A stretch of DNA of 12,587 nucleotides from Spongospora subterranea (taxonomy: Eukaryota; Endomyxa; Phytomyxea; Plasmodiophorida; Plasmodiophoridae): positions 1 to 12,587 of the forward strand of contig OUQQ01000670.1 of assembly GCA_900404475.1 (NCBI GenBank), given 5' to 3'. Made by a program: the position numbers and the translations under genes. This document shows, in pieces, positions 1 to 8,698 of this stretch; the stretch's first letter is position 1; every line of letters begins with the position of its first letter. The notes beneath the pieces are model-generated. The model was not told the DNA's origin. It was given only the letters and a program-made list of their open reading frames with translations, and made no database searches.

Positions 1-3000
1 GTAGTTGACTGTCGGCATTTAGCAAGTAAAAACATTACTGAAGAAGGAGTCATTCCCTGAATATGATTTGCCTCTCCGATGGTTCTGGGCCGATAACGGC
101 GAAGCTTTTCGACTTCTTCGGTACTCAGAAACCCGGTTGAGCCGAAATCAATAGAATCCGGTATTAAAACATCCTCGTCGCGTCGCAGAGCAACCACTTC
201 ACGTGCCTGACGGCGCAAATACGTTGCATATTTCATCTCTACCTCGAGGGTATCACGAACCGTGCCATGAACCTGGAAAAACGTTTCAGCGAGGGAACTG
301 CTAATAAAAAGGCTTGGAAAGCCGACGATAAATGTGCCGAATCTTATTGCACTGTTACCTGAACAGCCAGCTCCGGTATCGCCTTCAGCAAAGCGTCCAT
401 TGTAACGTTGGCGAATCCGCTCAACATTGCAGCTGCGGAGCGTAATCTGAATGGAACAACCGTAATTAGAATCAAACAACGCTGGGACCGGTGATTATCT
501 AACCGGCCGTCTTGGGATTGGGGGATATTTAATATCTGGCTCCATTTGTTTGGTGAATGTGAACTTTTCAGCAAAGCATTGCGACCATCTTGCAACTGAT
601 GGTAAAATCCAGGAATGAATGATTGATGATCTCGAAAGTGAGATACAACAAGGTGAAACGCACAAATAAATTGAAAGAAAGGGGCTATTTTGAAAAATGA
701 AAAATAAACACATATAGAGAATCATGGCTCGAATACGGACCAAGCGGCATTTGTGTTGATATGAATTAATCCTGGCATGACCAATGCAACCAGCGTTGAT
801 CCCAATTGAAGTTAAGCGTCCATCCGCATTGTCCGACCTGAAAAACGTATAAAAAAGAATTGCAAGTGGCAGTTATAAGCCAGTTTACTTTGAACCGAAA
901 ATAAAAAGAGAGAAAATTTAGCTCAATTATACATTAAAAGAGCGCAGCCGACGCATAAAGAGATAAAATATCACCTGAGAGAAAGACGAAATTCAGAACG
1001 CGACGTGAAAATACGATATGGCTCTTCGCATCCTTTAGTAACTAGATCGTCAACCAGCACGCCAATATAGCTCTCAGATCTGCAAAGCATACATACCAGA
1101 TGCCACAGCACAGTCAGGACCCAATCGACTCAAAATGCAATTTTAACGCAAGGAGTGTTCCAAAGCAACGGGGAAGATAAACGGTAACGGTCGACGTAAT
1201 AAAAAACCAGGGGGCGGACGGTCCAGAAATGGCCATCGAGAAGTGTCTGCTGGATCGCAGACGAAAAAAAAAAAACACCTATGGTTTGACATATTTCCAG
1301 ATGTGGGAAAAGAAAGGGGAAACAAAACATTGTGAATTGGCACCGGTCGAGTGTAATCTGGGGCCTGGAAGAAGCAGTAAGGGCGGCATTAATTCCAGCC
1401 AAGATACCTTGGGCGGCGGCCTCCTCGTAGCCTGTCGTTCCATTGATCTGTCCCGCCAAAAATAGACCTGAAATGACCATGCAGATAAATAAGCAATTGA
1501 GTTTGATTCTTTTGTCCTAAGCTTGTTCAAAAGCAAGTACAAGAAAGAACATTATGTTGGGCAGCGGCAACTGGATCAACAAACTTAATTGGTTTGGTAA
1601 AAAAAGAGGAAGGAAGAACTCAATCAATATAGTTTTCGGTGATTACCAGGAACTAATCTGGTCTCGAGCGTATGACGCAGCTGCCGCGGATCAACAAAAT
1701 CGTATTCGACCTGCAAAGTTTTAGGTGAATTTATAGTGGCAAAAAAGGGGAAATTGAAATTCACCGCATATCCGGGTGTGGTCATTGCCACGTTGGCCAA
1801 TCCAGGAATGGTTCGAAGCACCTCCATCTGGACATCTGCGGGGAACCCTAGCAGATTTATGATTAAGACTCACATTAATCATGAAAACAGACAACAAAAT
1901 CGGTAAGACTGATAACGAAGCCGTCGTGAAACAAAGGAGGGAATGCCAGCTGCATCACAGTTGTTTTGTGTGAATGATAATTGGCAACAAATGAAAGTGA
2001 AAAAACGGCAATTGATGTGAAACATTACGAGAAGAAAGTTTAAATAATACGGGTGTGCAAAACGCAAAGTCCCTGCCCATTCAAAAGAAAAAAGGTGTAT
2101 TGCCGATAAACAAAACTACAAAAATCCACAACCAATGGAACCTACACTCGATTTCGATACAGCCAACGCTTACCTGTACTGAGACCATTAGGATAGACGA
2201 GATGAGAATCGAGCCCTTCAGGTTCTAGCCATATCTGATGGCGCTCTCGATCGGGAAAACGCCGAATTTTACCTTCCAAAGATGGACAATAACGTGGCCC
2301 TAAGCAGCTTACGCAGTCAGCGCTGATATGCAAAATTGCGACTATAAAGCGGTTGCCAACTTGGATTATAATGTGAAAAGTAGACAACGTTCTGATCGGC
2401 ATATCAAAAGAAAATGAACAAGGATGGCGATGTTTATGGAGATGGTTACCTCGTCCAGTATTATATATTGACGGAAGCTGATGGATATTCCTGGCAATTA
2501 TTTCATGGGATAAGGGAGTGGTCGCAGTCTTATGGCATTGAACCTGCCGGTCCCATAAGGCCACATTCGTGTTCATGAAAGAAAAGGGCATAGGAGGGTC
2601 ATCGCTATCCTGAACTACACAATTTACAACGCATGATTTATAGTATTGCCAAGTCGAACGAACTACGTTGCGACAGCTGGAAACCCTAACTTGCAGAAAA
2701 GACAACGAGAAAAAAAATCACAATTAGGAGGAATGATTCACAAGGAAACTGAAATTAATGAACAGTTGTTTTTTTAACCAATCGGGAACGGATCAAGTCA
2801 GTAAAATTGTAGGCTATGATTATTAAACGTGGAGAATGATGCAATAACGCGATGGACATTCAAGCGCGTTGAACAACTTGGATAAGAACTGTAACTACCT
2901 TCCAATCCTGTATAATCGATGGTACGACCGTCTAGACGCGGTGGAGTAGCAGTGGTCAAGCGTCGCAGAGCGAATCCGAATCGTTCAAAGGATGAGCTGA

Positions 3001-4339
3001 GTGATGTACATGAAGGATCTCCGATTCGACCCCCTAAAGGCAATCAATGAAAAGAAGAAACTGAAACCACGATGCAAGTAAATAATTATAATATATGTTT
3101 TCGATTAACCGGTGATGAACAAGCTAATTCAACCACAAGAACCATGAAAAAAGGTTTCGAAACAAGAAGCAATCATATTTCAATGGTGACTTGCATGTAA
3201 TAGTACCCAGTTGACGTGTTACCGGTCCCATATGAAGGATCCCGCGCAAAAAAGTTCCGGTAGTGACGACAACCGTTGCGCAACCGATCACCAAACCGCT
3301 AGCCAGTTTTACACCTGAAACCTCCGGATATCAGACGATAAATCGGCCGCGAACGTTAAAAAAGGTGAATAAAACTCCTACCTGATACTTTACCATCCTC
3401 GCCCGTCACGATATCGTCGGCACCATCCTCAACAATCTTCAGGTTGGGCAAGGATTCCAGCTCCGACAATATTGCGATTCTGCCGGCCAACAGGAATCAG
3501 CCCACTTCAGTTCTGCAGTACAAAATGACGAAAACTAACAGAACACAGATTGAAAACATGAGACAACAAGGATGAAAAAATCTACGTCGCACAACGTCTT
3601 GACGACGAATTGCGCCAAACAGCATATAAACCTCACAATAGCCATGTGTAGAACTTGTTCAACAAATTGCAGTATATGACGCATTTGAATTGAACTCAAA
3701 ACACTGTACAACAATACAGAAGACGGTATACAAACGTAAACACGCAAGAAAAAACGCAAATTTCTTTTAGCAGAATGTAAAAAAAGGCCATATCTGAGTA
3801 TTTGATAGGCAGATACGCATATTAGAACGGTGAACACGATTCCTTTTTTACGAGGTAATAGAAAAATCGCAGCAGACACTCACCTATACAGTGCTCGATC
3901 TGCTTGTGCACGCGGCCCTTGCACCGCTTGACCTTTCGAGCGGTTAAGGATACGGAACTGGATCCCGGCCTGGTCTATAGCGCGACCCATAATTCCATCA
4001 AGCGCATCCACTTCACGAGCCAGAACACCTTTCCCAATTCCGCCTAAAGCGCAAATACGTTTGTTTCGGGAGTTAAAGCGCGTTGTAGATATCGTTACCA
4101 ATGGCAGGATTGCAGCTCATGACTCCAATTGTGTCACGTTTATGAGTAACGAGCGCAACACGTGCCCCAATTCGTGCGGCAGCCGTCGCCTGCAACCCAA
4201 ATCATCCCGCTACAATCTCATCGAGCGAATTGTGGCATACCGCTTCGCACCCGGCATGACCTCCACCGATAACTACAACATCATACGATGCCGATAGCGA
4301 CGATAGCCTTCGGTAGAGGGGCAAACGACAACCAAACAT
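1..4339 (-). CDS. MTO1: MTO1 / MnmG (GidA) family mitochondrial tRNA wobble-uridine modification protein, 16 exons, C-terminal end cut by window edge
   Basis: This FAD-dependent enzyme acts with the GTPase GTPBP3/MSS1 (bacterial MnmE) to modify position 5 of U34 in mitochondrial tRNAs. My exon model is: 4339-4241, 4189-4099, 4043-3884, 3479-3382, 3314-3207, 3033-2899, 2614-2450, 2299-2174, 1847-1765, 1710-1647, 1467-1344, 1079-975, 837-741, 595-504, 446-359, 272-1. All 15 introns are GT-AG, and the joined frame gives 635 codons without a stop (E. coli MnmG has 629). Visible motifs are the FAD dinucleotide-binding loop GGGHAG (residues 25-30), MSCNP with the conserved Cys at 59, GIGKG (65-69), GPRYCPS with the second conserved Cys at 290, and [17 protein letters not shown] (381-397). 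The C-terminal MnmE/tRNA-binding region ends with a match to the family's 'RP.tIG.A..I.GmTP' stretch. The start is the only Met between an upstream in-frame stop and the FAD loop. One oddity is TATPPR (213-218) where the family usually has TGTPPR. Confidence 0.95.
3480..3883 (-). other. MTO1 intron 3 (404 bp), longest intron
   Basis: The donor is GTGAGT and the acceptor CCGGCAG. It joins the LYR of exon 3 to an exon beginning [15 protein letters not shown]. The distance from LYR to PNLKI then equals that in bacterial MnmG, so no further exon is needed inside. The interior is AT-rich with poly-A/T runs; I see no gene or repeat in it. Confidence 0.85.
4190..4240 (-). other. MTO1 intron 1 (51 bp), smallest of 15 introns
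   Basis: It begins GTATGC and ends TTGCAG, interrupting the FAD-loop exon directly after GCEA. It contains an in-frame TGA, so it must be removed for the protein to be made. The other introns are 55, 404, 67, 173, 284, 150, 326, 54, 179, 264, 137, 145, 57 and 86 bp, in gene order. Short ones (51-67 bp) and longer ones are interleaved. Confidence 0.9.
4286..4339 (-). other. Putative mitochondrial targeting presequence of MTO1
   Basis: Residues 1-18, [18 protein letters not shown], precede the conserved [12 protein letters not shown] core. They contain three arginines, several serines and leucines, and no acidic residue, which is the composition of a mitochondrial import signal. The bacterial enzyme starts almost directly at the FAD motif, so this extension is the part expected of a nuclear-encoded mitochondrial protein. 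The cleavage site cannot be read from sequence alone. Confidence 0.7.
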
Positions 4340-4428
4340 GAGTGACGGCGCAAGGTGACAAACGTCGAGCGACACCCTCTCGCGGACTGCGCTGCGGAAT
4401 GGAAGCTTTCTTGCGACGAATTATTGTC

Positions 4429-4488
4429 GACAACGGAATGGTTCAAAGTTGCTGATTTGACAACGGAACGGTTCAAAGTTGCTGATTT
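4429..4488 (+). repeat. Two tandem 30-bp repeats upstream of MTO1
   Basis: Two adjacent 30-base copies, 4429-4458 and 4459-4488, differ at a single base (T versus C at unit position 11) and contain GGTTCAAAGTTGCTGATTT. The nearest edge is 90 bp upstream of the MTO1 ATG, so the repeat sits in the presumed promoter or 5' UTR. The sequence shows a recent duplication but no recognised transcription-factor site. Confidence 0.85.
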
Positions 4489-4489
4489 G

Positions 4490-5790
4490 AATCGTGGTAC
4501 AATTCATCAATATTTACAGATATGGTGAAAGGTATGAATCCGAAACCAAAAATCATTCTGTAGTTGGCGGTTTTTTCCGTTTGTTGGGCGAATACTTGAG
4601 ATGTCATGGTGCGGGTCCGTCAATCAATCTATGGATTGCATTCGCCAGTGCATATAGAATGATGGTACAATGGGAGCGCTTGTTCCAAATGGATCCCCGC
4701 GATCATTCATTAAATTGCAATCCATAATCAAAAGAAAGTAGGCGCCAACTTCAACAGGTGTAGCGGTCTAGGGAGCCGAACAACGGAGATGTTGTTGTTT
4801 TCCCCAGAGGAAGCACCTCTGTTGATTAAACAATGATTTGAGAGGGTGGAAATTGTTGCCATACGCTAACACCCCGGGATGATTTTCAGACGCACTATCC
4901 ATTATCGTCAGTGTGTTATTGCTAATCGGAGAGGTTTGCTGGGCATTAAATTCCGAACTGATGTTGTGAAATCGATTTTCCAAAAATGATGTTGGATTTT
5001 CCCGCTGAGTATCATCCGTGGTCGTTTTCCGACAACCTGCGATTGCGTCTCACCAGCGAACGTTAGTTTGGATTTCGGGTGCAGTACATACACAACCGAT
5101 TGTCAATGCGGCCTGCTTTTTTTGCCTCGTCTAGGCTGTTACGCGGGAAGAGTCGATGATCACGGGGTCGTGTTCTGGCGAAATACACGCAGGTCGGATG
5201 ATGGGTTTCAAAGTAGGTGGAAAACAGTCGGTTACCACATTGTGATGGGTCTCATGGTAAATCGCTTTAAATCCTTCCCTCGGGTCAGGATAACAACAGG
5301 TCTGCAATTTTCTCGTTGAAACCCTTCCTGAATAGAAGCTGTTCCGTCCCAGTAATCGTGTGTTGCCTTGTGCTGGAATTCGCAGGCGTAAATAGTCACT
5401 GGTCACTGCAGGGCCTTTGAGTCATGTAGCCCTTGTGATTCCTTTGTTGCCGTCCTCGACATCGAACCATGCGCGCAGCACTTGAGCAACACCGTCTAAA
5501 CTGTGTATTGGTCGTGAAGATCGTAGAGCGGTGAGAATAGCATTATCCTTCAACATGCCTCTGATGACCAACAGTATGTCCGAGGCTTAACGACCGGGGT
5601 GTTTGCATTATCCCCATTGCACTCGATGTGATAATGCAGATCGGGATCCATCAAACAGTCCCAATTGCACCTGACCAATATGCTTGTGCAATGACGCTTG
5701 TGCAAGGACTGCCTACAATCCAAGGCGAAAAGTCGAGACAGAGAATCAACCACATATGAAGTGAGGGCGCGAACTTTCTTTTCGTTGATA
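4490..5790. other. No recognisable gene; short open frames on both strands
   Basis: Open stretches exist on the plus strand (4494-4727, 5068-5319) and minus strand (4768-4983, 5131-5406, 5550-5834). None shows a motif I can name, and none joins into a convincing spliced model. A 10-bp perfect inverted repeat (ATGGATTGCA at 4631-4640 and its complement at 4716-4725) lies in the first part. The divergent position relative to MTO1 would allow a gene on the plus strand, but I have no support for one. Decayed transposon sequence is the likeliest content, given the integrase-like remnant next to it. Confidence 0.4.
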
Positions 5791-5794
5791 GCCA

Positions 5795-5850
5795 TGTTGA
5801 CGAGATAGATCATCTCGCTGTAATGTGATTTCAATAAATATTAGATGCGT
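5795..5850 (-). repeat. Diverged direct repeat, copy 1 (partner at 6285-6370)
   Basis: On the plus strand the core GACGAGATAGATCA is followed by CTCGCT, then GATTTCAATA and an AT-rich tail. The same three blocks in the same order occur at 6285-6370, with about 30 extra bases between the first and second blocks. It overlaps the integrase-like remnant, so the pair may be two fragments of one element. Confidence 0.55.
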
Positions 5851-5904
5851 CTGTTGACAACTTCAACACTACCCTTTGCCAATGGCGTATATGCGGTAGA
5901 GCAG
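5812..5904 (-). pseudogene. Integrase-like remnant of an LTR retrotransposon
   Basis: The minus-strand frame reads STAYTPLAKGSVEVVNRRI, then a TAA stop (5841-5843), then YLLKSHYSEM. This resembles the retroviral-type integrase segment around the third catalytic residue (pattern 'Y.P.anG.vE..NR.il..l...lsE'), where the E of VEVVNR would be the catalytic Glu. The resemblance covers only about 30 residues. No matching DD portion was found upstream, and the stop codon means it is not functional. It could be a chance match, but the spacing of G, VE, NR and the trailing helix argues for an integrase fossil. Confidence 0.4.
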
Positions 5905-6284
5905 CTCGAGGATCGTGGTTGACCAAAAACCAACAACTCAATTTTTCTTTGAAGTGAAAACCCCTGATTTGCTGAAAAATGATGGCGGCAAACTAGGAAA
6001 GAAGACCTTTAAAGACTGGGTCAAATCCCTGAAGCGATAACTTGCGAGAAACTGTGATAGATCGGGCCTTATGATGACAAGAAGACCAATAAAACAATCC
6101 CTGCTCCTAACGAATAGTGTGGGGTGTAAACAGATGGGACAGGTAAATTCGAACGTTTTCAAATTCCATATCCGACAATCAACACAAAGCGGTTGGAGTA
6201 GTTGACAAAAGAGTAGTAGGCTGCAAACCCGAGAAAATAGATCCTGGCGGTCGATACGCGGTCTGATCATGTGGTTATTGTCAT
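5905..6284. other. No recognisable gene
   Basis: A minus-strand open frame runs through this stretch, but its translation shows no family resemblance. On the minus strand it is T-rich and looks like intron or intergenic DNA. I see no RNA gene or repeat of note here. Confidence 0.4.
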
Positions 6285-6370
6285 GATGACGAGATAGATC
6301 AGATTGGTCCACTTTTCGCAAATCAATCAATTCAGGCTCGCTAAATTGCGATTTCAATATATAAGATGAT
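6285..6370 (-). repeat. Diverged direct repeat, copy 2 (partner at 5795-5850)
   Basis: It shares the blocks GACGAGATAGATCA (6288-6301), CTCGCT (6337-6342) and GATTTCAATAT with copy 1. The minus-strand translation here contains ILKSQFSE, matching LLKSHYSE of copy 1, so the similarity also holds at protein level. The insertion between blocks and the base changes indicate an old duplication. Confidence 0.5.
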
Positions 6371-7044
6371 CGGCCAACAAGAGCAGATGACAGTGGTATC
6401 TCTGATGCTGTCGCTTTCACCAAGGACATAACGGGTCGCCATAGTTTCGAAATCAGTAGCTGTAGTTAGCGTCGAGAAGGAGATTGCGATGATTTCCCGC
6501 TCTCCAGAGCCTGAGGTCAACCACTGACTTCCTAACCTGTGAAGAACGACGACGCAGTAGTAAGTTGTGCACATCGTCTTTTTAAAAACGTTGAAAAGTC
6601 AGTGGTTCTACTTGAGCAGAGTGACATCAAGAGCAGGCTGAAGTGTGCGATGACGTCCGTTCCGTTCTGCGAAACCATTTCGACCAATCGATCTAATCGC
6701 AGTTGAACACCGAAACAGAAAAACATGGACGAGATGAAAACAACAGAAACCCTCCTCATTTTATTTAAAACAAATTGAAAACCAACGATATCGTCAAATT
6801 GAGACCTTTGACACACGACGCTCTGAAAGTCAGTGCCAATCAACAACTTCAACAATTGAAACAACTCAACCAAAGTGACTGAGGCTAAGTAACAAAAGAG
6901 GTGTCAAAACCGTGTGGCCACTTATGAGTTTCCAAAGATTAAATGTGGCGAAAGAACAACAAAATTGATATTGAGGGAAAATTGAAAACTGCAGGATCTG
7001 ATTGATAAAAATTGGTTGATATTGACTGCACAGGAATACATGCC

Positions 7045-7283
7045 ACACTTTGAAGCGATAATTAATGCCGCTCGCTCATCGCAATCGGCGGCATTGATGT
7101 CTGTCTGCCCCATAGCAGCAAAAGTACCACAAACTTCACACTTAACACGGATCAGTGGCCACAGAATGAATTTCGGGGGGACTTACTGTACTCGCATCCT
7201 TTGTTTATTGCCAACAGTAACGCGGCGCGATCATTCTTGTCCCGAGAGTTGACATCCGCCCCGTTCTTCAAAAGGATTTCTAC
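7045..7283 (-). repeat. Ankyrin module 2: exon - 46-bp intron - exon
   Basis: An exon ending at 7187 encodes VEILLKNGADVNSRDKNDR followed by AALLLAINKGCEY. The intron 7186-7141 starts GTAAGTCC and ends TTAAG before TGTGAAG. It aligns by eye with the intron of module 1 (shared GTAAG, TCATTC, TGTGG and the acceptor followed by TGTG.AG), so intron and exons were duplicated together. The second exon contains TDINAADCDERAALIIA, preceded by an apparent 4-base duplication (CAGACAGA). No AG precedes VEIL at the position an intron end would be expected, where TGCGG stands in place of TGCAG. Confidence 0.5.
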
Positions 7284-7590
7284 CCCGCACAGATAGTCAG
7301 GAGAGGAACGTTTTACAAACAACAAACTCCTGTTTAACTACAGAAACCCACATTTTATAGGTACGGCAGAAAACAACAAATCTGAACATAGGACAACCAA
7401 AACACGGAATTCTGAACATTTGAACAGAAAAAGTAAAGAGAAGCGATAACGGACTGAGGATAAGGGATACAAAAATTATCAATTTGGAAAATATTCTGAC
7501 GACAACTAAGTCGAGTCATCCAAAGGGTCAATCACGAAATTGACACAACAACTGTGGATAATATGGACTGGTTCAAAATGCAATTCATAC

Positions 7591-7838
7591 CTGCCTTTCA
7601 GCGACGACTGCATTAGCGTAATAGTCCCACAGTTGTTGGTGGCATTGATGTCTGCACCATTATGCATCAAAAGACTCCAATCTCCACACTGAACAAAGCT
7701 CAGGGTCCAGACAATGGAATGATTTTGGAGGCTTACGCGCATTTGGCATGTATTGCCAATATTAATGCAGAGCACCATTACGGTCACAAGCGTTGACGTC
7801 CGCCCCGAGTTTCACAAGCATTTTGACCCAATTCAATC
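7591..7838 (-). repeat. Ankyrin module 1: exon - 48-bp intron - exon
   Basis: The exon at 7838-7737 ends before GTAAGCC. The intron 7736-7689 ends TTCAG, and the second exon (7688-7591) ends before GTATGA. The first exon encodes an ankyrin repeat whose frame breaks after ACDRN: the AAT-to-TTGGCA segment is 26 bases here but 27 in module 2. In the second exon the frame reads VEIGVF and then must shift to give LLMHNGADIN, which indicates another missing base. Confidence 0.55.
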
Positions 7839-8212
7839 CTGAACACAGTTAAACACAAGAACGGACGAAATGAACGAAGTTGTAGAAAAGAACTCGGCTG
7901 ATTCAATACAAAAACACTAGGGAAAGTAAAACATTGACCATGTAGAGAAAACACAGCACCAGAACAGCAGTCCCAATCAACCACGATCAGTGATTAAATG
8001 ACGAAACAATTGAGGCTTAGGAATACAAACGTTCGCAATAAATGTCATATGTGGAGACGCCCCAGAGCAAATCTCAAAAAGGATTAGTCAACTTTGATGG
8101 AATCAACTAATTACGAATGCAAGTACTGTAGTAAAATTGTGCTAACCCAGTGGAACGCTAATGAAGCTGAGGTTTGCAGCCCTGCTAAAACGAGGGGCCA
8201 TTTTGCTTTGTA
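7839..8212. other. No firm gene; possible leading exon on the minus strand at 8147-8201
   Basis: A minus-strand ATG at 8201 opens MAPRFSRAANLSFISVPLG up to a GTTAGC donor-like site at 8146. This could be the first exon of the ankyrin locus, but no following exon can be joined in phase with confidence. Otherwise the stretch is AT-rich without recognisable coding potential, RNA gene or repeat. Confidence 0.2.
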
Positions 8213-8661
8213 TTGACTCGTAATTGACCTCTGTCAAAGTCAAGAGTCTATTCTGAGGAGCAACTGTTGATGGCTTCAGTGCTACTATCAAATCGGGAGT
8301 CAGGGACCGACTCGTATGTGAGTCTTCGGCAACGAATATCCCAGGCAGAGACTACCGAACTAATAGTACGAGTAGTATTTACCGATTCAAAACGATATGG
8401 ATAACTTTTCTGAAAACATGGTTGGGACCCTGACAGTTTACAAAGGGGACTCGTCTGTGAGTCGTCGGCAACGAATATCCGAGGAAGAGACTCCAGAACT
8501 TCCTTTCTCGTGGCTCAGGCATTCAATGACCTTCGTGCGGTCATATTCCGGCGTTTGCATCAAAGGTCCCTGACTCCCAATTTGGTAGTAGAACTGAAAC
8601 CATTAACAGTTGATCATCAGAATACATTCTTGAGTTTGACAGGTCAATTTTGACGAGTCAA
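8213..8661. mobile_element. MITE-like non-autonomous DNA transposon, 449 bp, TA-flanked
   Basis: The element starts TTGACTCG (8213-8220) and ends with the complement CGAGTCAA (8654-8661). The inverted similarity continues inward for roughly 90 bp on each side (about 8213-8305 and 8567-8661), ending with GGGAGTCAGGGAC opposite its complement. A TA dinucleotide sits immediately outside each end (8211-8212 and 8662-8663), as expected for Tc1/mariner-type target duplication. No protein is encoded. The size, long imperfect terminal inverted repeats and lack of coding capacity define a MITE. The superfamily assignment rests only on the TA flanks, which can occur by chance. Confidence 0.8.
8307..8500 (+). 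repeat. Internal direct repeats within the MITE
   Basis: Two copies of about 53 bp start near 8308 and 8447. Both contain GACTCGT.TGTGAGTC followed by TCGGCAACGAATATCC and then AGAGACT. They lie between the terminal inverted repeats, and their spacing is about 139 bp. GACTCG also occurs at the element ends, so the internal repeats may be derived from terminal sequence or act as subterminal transposase-binding motifs. Confidence 0.75.
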
Positions 8662-8698
8662 TATATAGGATCTATTCTCAAGCACGTGTGCGGCAGAG

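Larger units (their letters stand above)
6640..7838 (-). pseudogene. Ankyrin-repeat gene remnant (multi-exon, decayed)
   Basis: At least five ankyrin-type half or whole repeats occur on the minus strand: LVKLGADVNACDRN (about 7824-7783), LLMHNGADINATNN (about 7670-7630), VEILLKNGADVNSRD (7283-7239), TDINAADCDERAALIIA (about 7100-7050) and LVEMVSQNGTDVIAH (about 6695-6650). Ankyrin repeats are protein-binding helix-turn-helix scaffolds, so the specific role is unknown. The exons are separated by very short introns (48 and 46 bp). Comparison of paralogous modules reveals single-base lesions in the first module, and the repeat frames cannot be joined without stops. MTO1 in the same window reads cleanly, so general sequencing error is a less likely cause. 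A rapidly evolving but expressed gene with unusual splicing remains possible. Confidence 0.6.

Noticed and set aside
1229..1465. Plus-strand open frame of 78 codons
   Set aside because: It is antisense to MTO1 exon 11 and intron 11, with lysine-rich low-complexity sequence; a shadow frame.
3535..3879. 114-codon minus-strand open frame
   Set aside because: It lies wholly within intron 3 of MTO1, shows no motif, and the flanking exons join in phase without it.
4061..4297. Plus-strand open frame of 78 codons
   Set aside because: It is antisense to MTO1 exons 1-2, whose minus-strand reading is clearly the conserved protein.
5550..5834. VVDSLSRLF in the minus frame taken as the RNase H 'vaDaLSR' motif of a retroelement
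   Set aside because: It lies downstream of the integrase-like segment, the reverse of the Ty3/gypsy order, and flanking residues do not fit RNase H; a chance match is more likely.
8091..8115. Palindrome-like ATTAGTCAAC...CAACTAATT
   Set aside because: The pairing is imperfect and short (about 6 matching bases per arm), within what AT-rich DNA gives by chance.
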